From Oceanobacillus polygoni (GTDB taxonomy: Bacteria; Bacillota; Bacilli; Bacillales; Amphibacillaceae), in contig NZ_PIJY01000027.1 in assembly GCF_008304605.1 (NCBI RefSeq), forward strand, positions 1-64,000: a DNA stretch of 64,000 bases, written 5' to 3'. A program made the position numbers and the translations under genes. This document shows positions 50,737 to 59,769 of this stretch, piece by piece. How positions within the stretch are numbered: the stretch's first letter is position 1; each line of letters begins with the position of its first letter. Under the pieces are notes generated by a model. The model was given only the letters and a program-made list of their open reading frames with translations, ran no database searches and was not told where the DNA came from.

Positions 50737-51276
50737 CTAAAAACCTCGTAATCTCTTTCGCAATGTGCGTCTCCAAACATCACCTAAGGCTTCACAGGCA
50801 TACAAATCATCCGCAGCGCGAAAGTCATCCTTACGCAAGTATACGACTTCTGTACATGCGGCAATAGACCATTGTGGATACGGACGCTCAAGCAATTCGA
50901 AATCCGTTTCTCCTTGAATCAACCCATCCTGTATTACCCGAAAATACCAACCTGTTTGTAACCCACCTTGAAGATGCTCTCTTGACACAGGACCTGGCTG
51001 CGAAACTTGAATAATGGCATCACCAATTTTAAATGTATCTCCAATAAATACTGTAAATTCATCCATTTCAAGTACAGCAAAATTTTCACCGCTCGTTCCC
51101 ATATCTTGCAAGTCTGTATAATGCTTAATTGGGTAAGCAAAGATCGCTTTATCTAGATTGCTTTGCTTCGCTTCTTGACTCTCCGTATCACTCAAAAATC
51201 CTGTTTGCCTTAATAGAAAGGAATTACTGAACTCTTTATGTTCTGAAAATATCTTATGTACGTGAGGTTCTTCCAT
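50737..51276 (-). CDS. MOSC-domain protein, diverged
   Basis: MOSC domains act in molybdenum-cofactor sulfuration or in sulfur carriage in YiiM/YflK-type proteins. The 179-residue product keeps IFAYPIKHYTDL, GTSGENFAV and IGDAIIQVSQPG, but where relatives have SQPRxPC the sequence reads SQPGPVSREH, so the conserved cysteine is Ser. The glycine-rich N-terminal segment is also degenerate. It may have lost sulfur-transfer activity. It is divergent to msrA, 78 nt apart. Confidence 0.75.
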   Translation of the reverse strand: MEEPHVHKIFSEHKEFSNSFLLRQTGFLSDTESQEAKQSNLDKAIFAYPIKHYTDLQDMGTSGENFAVLEMDEFTVFIGDTFKIGDAIIQVSQPGPVSREHLQGGLQTGWYFRVIQDGLIQGETDFELLERPYPQWSIAACTEVVYLRKDDFRAADDLYACEALGDVWRRTLRKRLRGF

Positions 51277-51354
51277 TATGTCACCTGCTTAATCTATGAT
51301 ATAGTATATTCTACTAGATTTTCGTTCTAATTATAATACAGGGAGGAATCTTGA

Positions 51355-51876
51355 ATGGCAATTAAAAAAGCGACATTTGCTGGGGGCTGCTTTTGGTGTA
51401 TGGTAAAACCGTTCGATCAGTGGGACGGTGTACATAGTGTTATTTCCGGCTATATTGGTGGACATGTAGAAAACCCAACCTATGAACAAGTTAAATCAGG
51501 TACGACAGGACATTATGAAGCAGTGGAAATCACGTATGATCCTGAAAAAATTTCCTACGAAACAATCGTCGATTTATTTTGGAAGCAAATTGACCCGACA
51601 GATGCTGGTGGACAGTTTGATGATCGTGGAGATCAATATCGTACAGCAATTTTTTATCACGATGAAAAGCAGAAAGAATTAGCTGAGACTGCTAAACAGG
51701 AATTAGCAGCTAGTGGGAAATTTTCAAAACCGATTGCAACAGAGATTCTTCCAGCGAGCCCTTTTTTTCATGCGGAAGATTATCATCAAGATTTCTATAA
51801 GACGCATAAAGCGGAATATGAAGAGGACCGTGCACAATCTGGTAGAGATGAATTTATTAATGCTGTTTGGAATTAA
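51355..51876 (+). CDS. msrA: peptide-methionine (S)-S-oxide reductase
   Basis: MsrA repairs methionine-S-sulfoxide in oxidised proteins. The 173-residue enzyme has the catalytic GGCFWC (Cys12), GYIGGHVENPTYEQVKSGTTGHYEAVEI, DPTDAGGQFDDRGDQYRTAIFY and EDYHQDFY. No C-terminal resolving cysteine is present, so recycling probably uses Cys15 or external thiols. The ATG follows GGGAGGAAT. It ends in a strong terminator. Confidence 0.96.
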   Translation: MAIKKATFAGGCFWCMVKPFDQWDGVHSVISGYIGGHVENPTYEQVKSGTTGHYEAVEITYDPEKISYETIVDLFWKQIDPTDAGGQFDDRGDQYRTAIFYHDEKQKELAETAKQELAASGKFSKPIATEILPASPFFHAEDYHQDFYKTHKAEYEEDRAQSGRDEFINAVWN

Positions 51877-51882
51877 TTGCAA

Positions 51883-51934
51883 GCGTAAGAGCTGTCTTAA
51901 AGAGGTTACTGCTAAGACAGCTCTTACGCTTTTT
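51883..51934 (+). terminator. terminator of msrA
   Basis: A perfect 17-bp stem beginning GCGTAAGAGCTGTCTTA, with its inverse, is followed by TTTTT. Confidence 0.95.
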
Positions 51935-51944
51935 ATACAGCTCG

Positions 51945-52658
51945 CTATTTAGAAATACAAGCATCAATAAACCGTTCATAAATCTTTAATGAAGCTGCAT
52001 CATTCGCTTCTACCATTCCTTCTGGATGCCATTGTAAGCCAAGTACGAACGGATGGGATTTACTTTCAATTGCCTCAATCACACCATCACTTGCCGTCCC
52101 ACTAATCCGGAATTCTTTCGGAACCACTCGATTGGCCTGATGGTGATAACTATTTACACGTAACTTCTCTTCGCCTGTCAGCTTGTATAGCAGTGAATCT
52201 TTTCGGACATGAACAAAATGGGAACCATAATCAAAAGGCGCCTTTTGCGAATGCTGAAGCAGTTCTTTATCCATTTGCGAGTAAATATCCTGATACATAT
52301 CTCCACCTGCTGCAATGTTTAAAATCTGACTTCCCCTGCAAACACCAAGAATTGGTTTGTTCATTTCTAGCATTTTTTGAATAAGAATGAGTTCCGATTG
52401 ATCGCGTTCCGGTATAATCAGACCAAGCTTTAGGTGTGGCTCCTCTCCAAACAGAATTGGATCAATATCTCCTCCACCTGTAGCGTAAAGCCCATCTATA
52501 CGATTGACAATTTCTACAACATCCCCCTCTTCTATAAGGTAAGGTAAAAGGATTGGAATCCCCCCTGCACGAATAATCACTTTGACATTCCGATTTGCTG
52601 TACTGTAATAATCTCGATTTGTTTCCATGGACACTGTAATCCCGATGATTGGTTTCAT
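51945..52658 (-). CDS. gamma-glutamyl-gamma-aminobutyrate hydrolase family protein (peptidase C26)
   Basis: The 237-residue class-I glutamine amidotransferase-like hydrolase has the nucleophile elbow GVCRGSQ, YATGGGDIDPILFGEE, and the His-Glu pair in LGLQWHPEG. The ATG at 52658 follows GAGGGGG; longer frames lack a ribosome site. Relatives cleave gamma-glutamyl amides (PuuD-type). No polyamine genes are nearby, so the substrate is open. Confidence 0.9.
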   Translation of the reverse strand: MKPIIGITVSMETNRDYYSTANRNVKVIIRAGGIPILLPYLIEEGDVVEIVNRIDGLYATGGGDIDPILFGEEPHLKLGLIIPERDQSELILIQKMLEMNKPILGVCRGSQILNIAAGGDMYQDIYSQMDKELLQHSQKAPFDYGSHFVHVRKDSLLYKLTGEEKLRVNSYHHQANRVVPKEFRISGTASDGVIEAIESKSHPFVLGLQWHPEGMVEANDAASLKIYERFIDACISK

Positions 52659-52850
52659 ATAACTTTCCCCCTCGCTTTCAGTGTAAGTTATTTGCAACTT
52701 GGCAACCAGTTGATTCTGATTAATCTGTCATTTGTTTTTTTCTTAACATTTCTATTTAACACGAAAAAATCATGGTATAGTAGTCTAACACATTCATTTA
52801 TATGCTAATGATTTAACCCTAGATTTTACTATAAGGAGAGCTGAATACGT

Positions 52851-54023
52851 TTGTCTATACAGAAATCATTATTACCTTTAAAAACATTATTTGTAAGCTT
52901 TCATGCCTCCAATACCATTCTGATTAGTTTTTTACCACTATATTTACATTATCGAGGATTAAACGGAACGGAGATTGGCTGGGTGCTTGCAGTTGAATCA
53001 CTTGCATCCTTACTTGCACAGCCAATTTGGGGATATTTAAGTGATAAGTATAAAACGGTTCGGAAAATATTGTTCATTTGTGTGATTGGTCTCCTAATTG
53101 GAAGTTCCATCTTCTTTCAAATGGACACACTATCGACGATCTTAATCACAGGTGCAGCATTTTACTTCTTCGCGACACCAATTGGAGCATTAAGTGATAG
53201 CCTCGCCCAAAGAAGAGCAGATGAATTAAATATTTCCTTTGGGTCCATTCGTATGTGGGGTTCTGTTGGTTTTGCAATCTCCGCATTAATTGTTGGTAGA
53301 ATTCTTGATCAGTTCGGCGTTCAATATATGATGTGGCCGTACTTATTTTTTGGACTTATTATTCTCTTCGTTCTCATTCCGATGAAAGATGTAAAGGTGG
53401 AATCAGAGCCAGTTAAGCTAATAGATGTCCGCAAAATTATTGCAAATAAGCCTTTTCTCCTTTTTCTATCTGTTATTGTCTTTATTACGATAACCCATCG
53501 GATGAACGATTACTATATGGCGCTCTACATTACAGAGCTCGGTGGGAGCGAATCATTAGTTGGACTTGCTTGGTTCGTAGGCGTTATTTCAGAAGCACTT
53601 ATATTTGCCCTTGCAGGCCTTTGGTTTAGAAAATATCGGACATTGATCTTTATCATTGCGGCAGCAATTCTTTATACAATACGTTGGTTCTTATATGCAG
53701 CTGTTGATGATCCGATGCATGTTATCGCACTTCAATTTATGCATGGATTAACGTTTGGTGTATTTTACACAGCTGCTTTTGAGTATGTGACACGATTAAT
53801 TCCAAAGTTTTTACAATCGACTGGTCACCTCATTTTCTTCTCCGTATACTTTGGTCTCTCCGGAATTATTGGTTCACTTGCAGGTGGACCGATTATGGAA
53901 GTATTCAGCGGAAGCACGATGTATTTATTTATGGGGACTCTTGCAGCAATTGGAACGGTATCGCTTATTCTTTACCACCTCCTGCCATTTGGAAAGGAAA
54001 ATGCTGTTCGGGATACGGAATAA
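52851..54023 (+). CDS. MFS transporter (PPP / MFS_1-like family)
   Basis: The 390-residue protein has twelve predicted membrane segments. The N-terminal TEIGWVLAVESLASLLAQPIWGYLSDKY motif and FGSIRMWGSVGFAIS are typical of the phenylpropionate-permease-like and LacY-like MFS group. The start is TTG at 52851 with AAGGAGAG about 10 nt upstream. It is a single-gene unit; the substrate is unknown. Confidence 0.85.
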   Translation: MSIQKSLLPLKTLFVSFHASNTILISFLPLYLHYRGLNGTEIGWVLAVESLASLLAQPIWGYLSDKYKTVRKILFICVIGLLIGSSIFFQMDTLSTILITGAAFYFFATPIGALSDSLAQRRADELNISFGSIRMWGSVGFAISALIVGRILDQFGVQYMMWPYLFFGLIILFVLIPMKDVKVESEPVKLIDVRKIIANKPFLLFLSVIVFITITHRMNDYYMALYITELGGSESLVGLAWFVGVISEALIFALAGLWFRKYRTLIFIIAAAILYTIRWFLYAAVDDPMHVIALQFMHGLTFGVFYTAAFEYVTRLIPKFLQSTGHLIFFSVYFGLSGIIGSLAGGPIMEVFSGSTMYLFMGTLAAIGTVSLILYHLLPFGKENAVRDTE

Positions 54024-54029
54024 GGTGAT

Positions 54030-54065
54030 AGGAGCTTCTGCTTTGTTGCAGTAGCTCCTTTTTTA
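54030..54065 (+). terminator. terminator of the MFS gene
   Basis: GGAGCTTCTGC pairs with GCAGTAGCTCC (one mismatch) and is followed by TTTTTT. Confidence 0.92.
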
Positions 54066-54172
54066 ATGCTTTATTTCTTGATAATGGATCAAAGTGTCAC
54101 GATATGAATGTGGGGTGGGTTGTGCATTCGTGTAGTTATTTGTGAACATCAGCATTCCCGCATTTTGGGTAT

Positions 54173-54209
54173 AAAAAATCCAAGAGAATGTTTACTTCCT
54201 CTTGGATTT
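54173..54209 (-). terminator. terminator of pbuG
   Basis: AAATCCAAGAG pairs with CTCTTGGATTT and is followed by TTTATACCC on the minus strand, just beyond the pbuG stop. Confidence 0.88.
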
Positions 54210-54213
54210 ATAT

Positions 54214-55518
54214 TTAACTTAAGAAAATAAAATATAGAATAAAGACAACAAACAATCCGTACATAATTGGGTGTATTTCTTTTGCTCGGCCTTTTAAAAT
54301 CATTGTAATTGGATAGAAAATAAACCCAATCGCAATCCCTGTGGCAATACTATACGTTAACGGCATCATTAAAACCGTTAAAAAGGCAGGAACAGCGATC
54401 TCAAATCGTTCCCATTCAATCTGTTTCAATGCAGTTGCCATCATCACACCGACGATAATTAGTGCTGGTGCAGTTACTTCCGCTGTTACTACGCTTAATA
54501 AAGGTGAGAAAAATAATGCCAATAGGAAAAAGCCTGCCGTAACTACTGCTGTAAATCCAGACCGCCCACCGACAGCAACACCAGATGTTGATTCTACATA
54601 GGAAGTTGTTGTCGATGTACCAACCGCTGCCCCCACAATAGTTGCAGTCGAATCTGCGAACAATGCTTTACCAGCACGAGGTAATTTATCATCCTTCATT
54701 AAACCAGCTTGTCTTGCAACAGCAACAAGAGTTCCTGCAGTATCAAAGAAATCAACAAATAAGAACGTTAAAATAACAACAAGCATTTCTAATGTGAAAA
54801 TTTCACCGAAATGCAGGAATGCTTGACCAAATGTTGGTTCCAGACTCGGAACAGCACTTACAATACCACTAATCCCTGAAGGAACAGCAATTAATCCGAA
54901 GATCATTCCAACAATAGCTGTTACGATCATTCCGTAAAAAATCCCAGCTTTCAAACCAACAGTTAGAAGAACTACCGAAATGACAACGCCAAAAATAGCT
55001 AATAGTACTGTTGGTGAAGCTAAATCACCAAGTGAAACTAGAGTAGCTTCATTACTCACAACGATTCCTGAGTTAATCAACCCAATAAAAGCAATGAATA
55101 ATCCAATCCCCGCCCCTACAGCTAATTTCATATTTGCTGGAATGGCATTTATAATAATTTCACGTAAACCTGTTAATGTAAAAATAACAAAAATGATTCC
55201 TGATGCTAAAACTCCTGCTAATGCCGTTTCCCAAGGAATTCCATAACCTAATACAACCGTGTATGCAAAAAAGGCGTTTAACCCCATCCCCGGTGCCAAT
55301 GCGATTGGATACTTTGCAATAATTCCCATAAATAATGATCCAACAGCAGCAGCTATTGCAGTTGCCGCAAAGACAGCTTGCTCATCCATTCCCGTTTCTG
55401 CAAGGATCGATGGGTTAACAAAAAGAATATAAGCCATCGCTAAAAATGTTGTTAAACCAGCCATAAACTCCGTTTTGTAATTCGTACGCAGTTCATCAAA
55501 CTGAAAATACTTCTTCAT
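54214..55518 (-). CDS. pbuG: guanine/hypoxanthine permease (NCS2, AzgA-like)
   Basis: The 434-residue permease has about 12-14 membrane segments and the AzgA signatures MAYILFVNPSILAETGMD, LAPGMGLNAFFAYTVV, FVDFFDTAGTLVAVARQAG and GTSTTTSYVESTSGVAVGGRSGFTAV. It imports hypoxanthine and guanine. The ATG at 55518 follows GGAGGAAA. A guanine-type riboswitch and PurR-like boxes precede it, the same controls as the pur operon, which fits the assigned substrate. Confidence 0.93.
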   Translation of the reverse strand: MKKYFQFDELRTNYKTEFMAGLTTFLAMAYILFVNPSILAETGMDEQAVFAATAIAAAVGSLFMGIIAKYPIALAPGMGLNAFFAYTVVLGYGIPWETALAGVLASGIIFVIFTLTGLREIIINAIPANMKLAVGAGIGLFIAFIGLINSGIVVSNEATLVSLGDLASPTVLLAIFGVVISVVLLTVGLKAGIFYGMIVTAIVGMIFGLIAVPSGISGIVSAVPSLEPTFGQAFLHFGEIFTLEMLVVILTFLFVDFFDTAGTLVAVARQAGLMKDDKLPRAGKALFADSTATIVGAAVGTSTTTSYVESTSGVAVGGRSGFTAVVTAGFFLLALFFSPLLSVVTAEVTAPALIIVGVMMATALKQIEWERFEIAVPAFLTVLMMPLTYSIATGIAIGFIFYPITMILKGRAKEIHPIMYGLFVVFILYFIFLS

Positions 55519-55544
55519 CAAATTTCCTCCTCAGCTTTTCAGAA

Positions 55545-55576
55545 ACAAAAAATACCCTTGGTATCTTATCCAAGAG
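55545..55576 (-). terminator. riboswitch terminator upstream of pbuG
   Basis: CTCTTGG pairs with CCAAGGG and is followed by TATTTTTTG on the minus strand, between the aptamer and pbuG. Confidence 0.85.
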
Positions 55577-55647
55577 CACTACCCGTTAACTATGCAAGAT
55601 ATAGTAATTAAAAAGAACCTGCTGTTCCCATGATTACTTCCATCATT

Positions 55648-55712
55648 GCGTAGTCAGACCATTTACGGCGGTCTGGTAGAAACTCTGGGCCATATTCCCG
55701 AAATTATACGCC
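55648..55712 (-). promoter_or_regulatory. purine (guanine-type) riboswitch aptamer of pbuG
   Basis: P1 is GCGTA/TACGC. The core reads TATAAT...ATATGGCCCAGAGTTTCTACC, loop, CCGTAAATGG, then GACTACG. The base after GA is C, predicting guanine/hypoxanthine. It resembles the purE aptamer in all conserved positions. Confidence 0.93.
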
Positions 55713-55733
55713 TTCTTTTTGATTTACAACAAT

Positions 55734-55762
55734 AGATTACTAACATATTTTGATTTTGTCAA
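55734..55762 (-). promoter_or_regulatory. sigma-A promoter of pbuG
   Basis: TTGACA (55757-55762) and TAATCT (55734-55739) are separated by 17 nt, starting transcription ahead of the riboswitch. Confidence 0.85.
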
Positions 55763-55764
55763 TA

Positions 55765-55809
55765 AACCACGAACATTATTATGTAAAAAATACGTTAACG
55801 TTCGTTAAT
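55765..55809. promoter_or_regulatory. paired PurR-box-like operators of pbuG
   Basis: AACCACGAACATT (55765-55777, plus) and ATTAACGAACGTT (55797-55809, minus) are inverted, 19 nt apart and end 2 nt from the -35 box. They match the PurR consensus AWWWCCGAACWWT at 10 and 11 of 13 positions. The purE site has the same geometry with 18-nt spacing. Confidence 0.65.
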
Positions 55810-56017
55810 TTTAATATATTTTTTAAGAATATGCATATGTGCTTCATGATTGACTGAACATTTTTTCATATCAATTACCTTATCATGCCAATTATCATTT
55901 ATAATCAAAACTGGGGATGATATGGATAAATCACTTCGATCAAATTGACTTGACGAGGTAACATCATTTATTCTCATCCTAATGATAAAAATTACATAAT
56001 AAAGAGGAGCTGTTTTC

Positions 56018-57262
56018 ATGAAACGACTGTTTACCAATTTATTGGTTGTTATGCTTGCCCTAGTAATCACCGCATGTCAATCAGAAGAAGCCATTTCTTT
56101 TTCCGATGGACAACTAGAAGAAGCATTACGTGGAGAGATTGAAAAACCAGATGGAGAGTTATATGAGACAGATTTTGATGAATTAGTTGAACTTGACCTA
56201 TCTGGTTTAGGCATTAGCGATCTTACTGGAATGGAAGTAATGGATGGTTTGGAAACATTGTCACTAGAAGATAATGATATTAATGATTTCTCACTGTTAA
56301 AGGATTTAGAAGGTCTCGAAGAAGTTAATGTGATGAATAATCCGATCGATGAGGAGCACCAAGCATTATTCGATGAATTAGCTGAGCAAGGAGTCGTTGT
56401 CCACTTCACAGAAGAAACAGAGGTCGTTGGAAGTCCCGACGGTCCGGGTGGCTTTTTATGGAAAGTAGAAAATGGTGATACGACGGTTTACCTGCAAGGA
56501 ACCATTCATGCTGGGACAGAAGACTTTTATCCATTAAATGAAAAAATTGAAGATGCATATCGAGAAGCTGATGTCGTTGTGCCTGAAATTGATATAACCG
56601 ATTTAAATGTAATGGAGGTACAGCAATTAACAATGGATCTTGGCGTCTATGAAGACGGGACCACAATAGAAGACCATATTCCGGAAGATGTGTATTCTGA
56701 ATTAGCTACGACACTAGATGAACTAGGATTGCCATTACAAATGGTTGAGAATTTTAAACCATGGTTTTTATCCTCCACCATTCAACAGCTCATGACAGAG
56801 CAGCTTGGCTTTATGCACGGAGTAGACCAATACTTTTTAGACAGAGCAACTCAAGATGACAAAGAAATCATTGCACTCGAAACAGTTGAAGAACAGCTAA
56901 GCATTTTCGCTGATACATCAGATGACTATCAAATCCAAATGTTAGAGGATTCATTAGTTGACATTGATGATTATGAACAGGATATGCTCGAGCTGTTTAG
57001 CCTCTATAAAGAAGGAGATGTCGATGAGCTGTTAACCACTTTAACGGATGCAGAGGTAGAACCATCTGCTGAGGAACAAGCCTTTATGGAAGCTTTAAAC
57101 GATGAACGTAACTTTGGTATGGCCGATACAATTGCGGAATTCCTAGAAGAGGATAATGGCGATACTTATTTTGTTATTGTTGGCAGTTTGCATTTAATTA
57201 TGGAGCCGCATGTTGTTTCTATTTTGGAAGATGAGGGGTATGAGGTGGAGCATGTTTATTGA
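56018..57262 (+). CDS. LRR-TraB/GumN-family lipoprotein
   Basis: The 414-residue lipoprotein has the signal MKRLFTNLLVVMLALVITAC (Cys20), a short leucine-rich repeat segment (ELDLSGLGISDLTGMEVMDGLETLSLEDNDINDFSLL, about 54-110), and a TraB/GumN (TIKI-like) domain. The domain has the GTIHAG motif (about 166-171), ALETVEEQL and the closing VIVGSLHL motif of putative metal-dependent proteases. It is strongly acidic. RBS is AGAGGAG. It probably faces the outside on the membrane. A protease role is inferred from the family only. Confidence 0.82.
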   Translation: MKRLFTNLLVVMLALVITACQSEEAISFSDGQLEEALRGEIEKPDGELYETDFDELVELDLSGLGISDLTGMEVMDGLETLSLEDNDINDFSLLKDLEGLEEVNVMNNPIDEEHQALFDELAEQGVVVHFTEETEVVGSPDGPGGFLWKVENGDTTVYLQGTIHAGTEDFYPLNEKIEDAYREADVVVPEIDITDLNVMEVQQLTMDLGVYEDGTTIEDHIPEDVYSELATTLDELGLPLQMVENFKPWFLSSTIQQLMTEQLGFMHGVDQYFLDRATQDDKEIIALETVEEQLSIFADTSDDYQIQMLEDSLVDIDDYEQDMLELFSLYKEGDVDELLTTLTDAEVEPSAEEQAFMEALNDERNFGMADTIAEFLEEDNGDTYFVIVGSLHLIMEPHVVSILEDEGYEVEHVY

Positions 57263-57296
57263 TGGGGTTGTTGTTGTAGTTTTCTAGCCATTGATA

Positions 57297-57331
57297 AAAG
57301 CTGTCTTTTTATGTAAGGCAGCTTTTGTTCT
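57297..57331 (+). terminator. terminator of the LRR-TraB gene
   Basis: AAAAGCTGTCTT pairs with AAGGCAGCTTTT and is followed by GTTCTT. Confidence 0.8.
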
Positions 57332-57412
57332 TAGTTCAATAACTTGTATGCATTTCCTTGTAACAAATTGTCACACCATGGTGGTCTAATTATTAGAAAA
57401 AGGGGGTTACTA

Positions 57413-57533
57413 TGAACCAAGAACCTTTAGTCCAATTAATTTTAGATGGGTTAAAAAATAGATTAAACAAGGAATCTTCACTATTCATCCACATTTAGAC
57501 CTCTATAACAGGAACTTTTTGAAAATGGATTAG
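57413..57533 (+). pseudogene. short broken reading frame, unrecognised
   Basis: After AAAGGGGG an ATG opens MNQEPLVQLILDGLKNRLN and stops after 28 codons at 57499. A neighbouring frame continues sensibly as IHPHLDLYNRNFLKMD from about 57486 to a stop at 57533. This suggests a small gene of 40 or more codons broken by a single-base indel. It ends just before a terminator at 57546. I do not recognise the family. Confidence 0.4.
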
Positions 57534-57545
57534 AAGTTCAAATAA

Positions 57546-57573
57546 AAGCTGTCTCAATTAGAGGCAGTTTTTT
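57546..57573 (+). terminator. terminator after the small broken frame
   Basis: AGCTGTCTC pairs with GAGGCAGTT around AATTA and is followed by TTTTTG. Confidence 0.75.
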
Positions 57574-57680
57574 GTTCAACATCAAATTGTTTTTCTCGTG
57601 AAAATTCCGGAAAATAAACTAAACAAAAAAAGAGAAGCAACGATTAAGTCACTTCTCGGCAATTTTATAAGATTATCTTT

Positions 57681-58595
57681 TTATCTCGGATTTAAATCTT
57701 CAATAGAATCGATATCCATATATTCTGGAACAACAAGCCCAATTTTAGCACCATTTAAGTTAGGACCTAAATCAACAATGTTATCTTGATGCGCCTCATA
57801 AAAATCTTTATGTGTTATCGGTAGCCAAGCTCCTAAACTGGCATCTGCATCTCCTGTGGCAATCGATTCAAACATAATGGCTACATCTAACTCAGTTACA
57901 GTTACGTTAAACCCCTTTTGTTCCATTACTTCTTTTAATACACCTGAAGATGCTCGTTCTGAATCCCATGGTGTTGAAGCAAGTTCGATTTCAACTCCAT
58001 CGACATCTTCTACACCTTCTACCCATTCTGCTACTCTATCTTGATTGTCCTCAACCCACTGTACTGCTACTTCTTCAACTTCTTTACCAGTTTCTTCGGC
58101 CTCATACATAATTGCTTCCATATCCTCTACATTCCATTCGAATTGGTCAATTAACTTATAAGCCTCTGGTTTCTCTTCTTCCAGTCCAATTCTTGCCAAC
58201 GAATTAAGGGTTTCTTCTCCACCATAAATCCCTTCAGGGTCATCCAAATACTTCATATCTGGATACTCCGCAAACATCCAGTGCGGGTTCCAACCAGTAA
58301 TTACGATGGGTTCCTCATTCTCAATTGCACCTCTAAGTTCCGTCATCATCGCTGCAGTAGAAGATAACTCTACTGACCAGCCTTGTAAACTATCGTATTC
58401 TTCGATTGCAGCTTCCGTCGTAACGGAGATCCCTGCACCTGGTTCAATCCCAATAATGGTATAATCCACTTCTTCACTATAATCTGTTTCACCATTACTA
58501 TCAGTAGCGTTATCATCATCTGAGCCACCACAGGCTGCAAGGATAAATATAGTCAAAATTCCAAAAATTAATCCGATATGCTTTGCTTTTTTCAA
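57681..58595 (-). CDS. opuAC: glycine betaine ABC transporter substrate-binding lipoprotein
   Basis: The 304-residue lipoprotein (signal ending FILAAC, Cys22) captures betaine or proline betaine for import under osmotic stress. The three tryptophan contexts of the OpuAC aromatic cage are all present: ITGWNPHWMF, STPWDSERAS and GAWLPITHKD. An acidic linker follows the lipid anchor. The start is TTG behind AGGAGGAG. Its ATPase and permease genes lie 3.6 kb upstream beyond transposon debris, so it may now depend on a local promoter. Confidence 0.92.
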   Translation of the reverse strand: MKKAKHIGLIFGILTIFILAACGGSDDDNATDSNGETDYSEEVDYTIIGIEPGAGISVTTEAAIEEYDSLQGWSVELSSTAAMMTELRGAIENEEPIVITGWNPHWMFAEYPDMKYLDDPEGIYGGEETLNSLARIGLEEEKPEAYKLIDQFEWNVEDMEAIMYEAEETGKEVEEVAVQWVEDNQDRVAEWVEGVEDVDGVEIELASTPWDSERASSGVLKEVMEQKGFNVTVTELDVAIMFESIATGDADASLGAWLPITHKDFYEAHQDNIVDLGPNLNGAKIGLVVPEYMDIDSIEDLNPR

Positions 58596-59017
58596 AATTA
58601 ACTCCTCCTGTTGATTCTTTCTTTTAATCTCTTCTTATTGAAAGGTATCCAGCTTTTCATTCGTTTTTATATGTATATTGTCTAAAAGTGGTAATAACCT
58701 TTCTATAATTAAGCTGAGATGAGTTTAAGTACAATTAAACATGTTACATTTCTTTCATCGCATTTTCAAACTGCAATTTAATGCAAATCCATGAATATGA
58801 CTTGATATAGAACACCCTACTAGATGAAATAGTGAAGAATCTTATATTTAATCTTTTTTTCTCTATTTAAGAGCTATCAAGGACTATTTAGGTATATGCT
58901 GATATGTATTATAATTAGTTCTGTATAGTTTATAGAGAATTGAGAATCCTTTAGACGAATTGCACTAAAGGTATAGGTGTAAAAAATCTTATAGTATGCG
59001 AGTTAGGTGATACAACA
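58596..59017. other. intergenic region upstream of opuAC
   Basis: No gene is seen. A promoter for opuAC may lie in 58640-58720 (A+T-rich, TAGACA and ATATAA-like words), but no confident -35/-10 pair is visible. The left part of this region marks the boundary between the opuA locus and the inserted accessory DNA. Confidence 0.35.
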
Positions 59018-59502
59018 GTGGAAATTTGTAAAATTTTAAGTAGATTAGACTTTTCTACCTCAGGTTCTTTTTTTAATGATAAAAATGAAGGTGAAATTAA
59101 ATCTGTTTTGGTAGATTATTATGAAAATAATAAGGCTTTAAAACAAATTGCAAAAGAATCAAACAAAAAAATTAATCCATCCCAGTTAAGAAAAGAATTT
59201 CCAAAGATCCTGTCCAAAAACATTTGCAAACATGATTTAGAAAAAATGTATATAGAATTACCAATCAAGCAGGATATGAATAACTTTTCTATAAAAGAAG
59301 AGACATCTAAATGTTTGAAATGTGGACATACAAGCCAAAAAAATTGTAAATGCGATAATTGTTTGGAAGAAGCTGAAGAAAAAGTTGATATTACTATATG
59401 TTCTTTATCAGATAGAATTTTTTTAATGATACAATGCTTTTAATCCCAGAAAGAAATATAGCATATATAAATTACATTGAAAAAGAGTTAGGAATTAGTT
59501 AA
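59018..59502 (+). pseudogene. unknown protein gene with a single-base frameshift in a T-run
   Basis: A GTG start behind AGGTGA opens 141 codons to 59443. The protein includes EIKSVLVDYYENNKALKQIAKES and a CLKCGHTSQKNCKCDNC zinc-ribbon-like cluster, and ends abruptly in IFLMIQCF. If one T is added in the T7 run at 59418-59424, the frame continues DRIFFNDTMLLIPERNIAYINYIEKELGIS to a stop at 59500-59502, giving about 161 residues. This looks like a slippage mutation. The family is not recognised. The gene is A+T-rich and sits next to an IS, suggesting horizontal origin. Confidence 0.65.
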
Positions 59503-59769
59503 CAACGCTTGGTTCGCCCTTATTTGACATAGTAGAAAGAATTTGAAAGGTAAGTAGGTAATTTTTATTTTCTTACTCCCATTCCAAAATTGCAAGCGAC
59601 GACAAAAGGCTTTTATATCAACGTTTTTCGCACCTATAAATTATCTTGGTGGGAATTCTAGCAGAACTTTTTTATCGCCTGATTTCCATTAAACAACATA
59701 CCCGTTTCGTATTATAAGGTTAACCAGAAATTTAAATTGTACCCTTTGTAAAGGACATTTTGAAAAAGG

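Noticed and set aside
55795-56070. 91-codon minus-strand frame upstream of pbuG
   Set aside because: It overlaps the PurR-like boxes and the start of the LRR-TraB gene, and has no family features.
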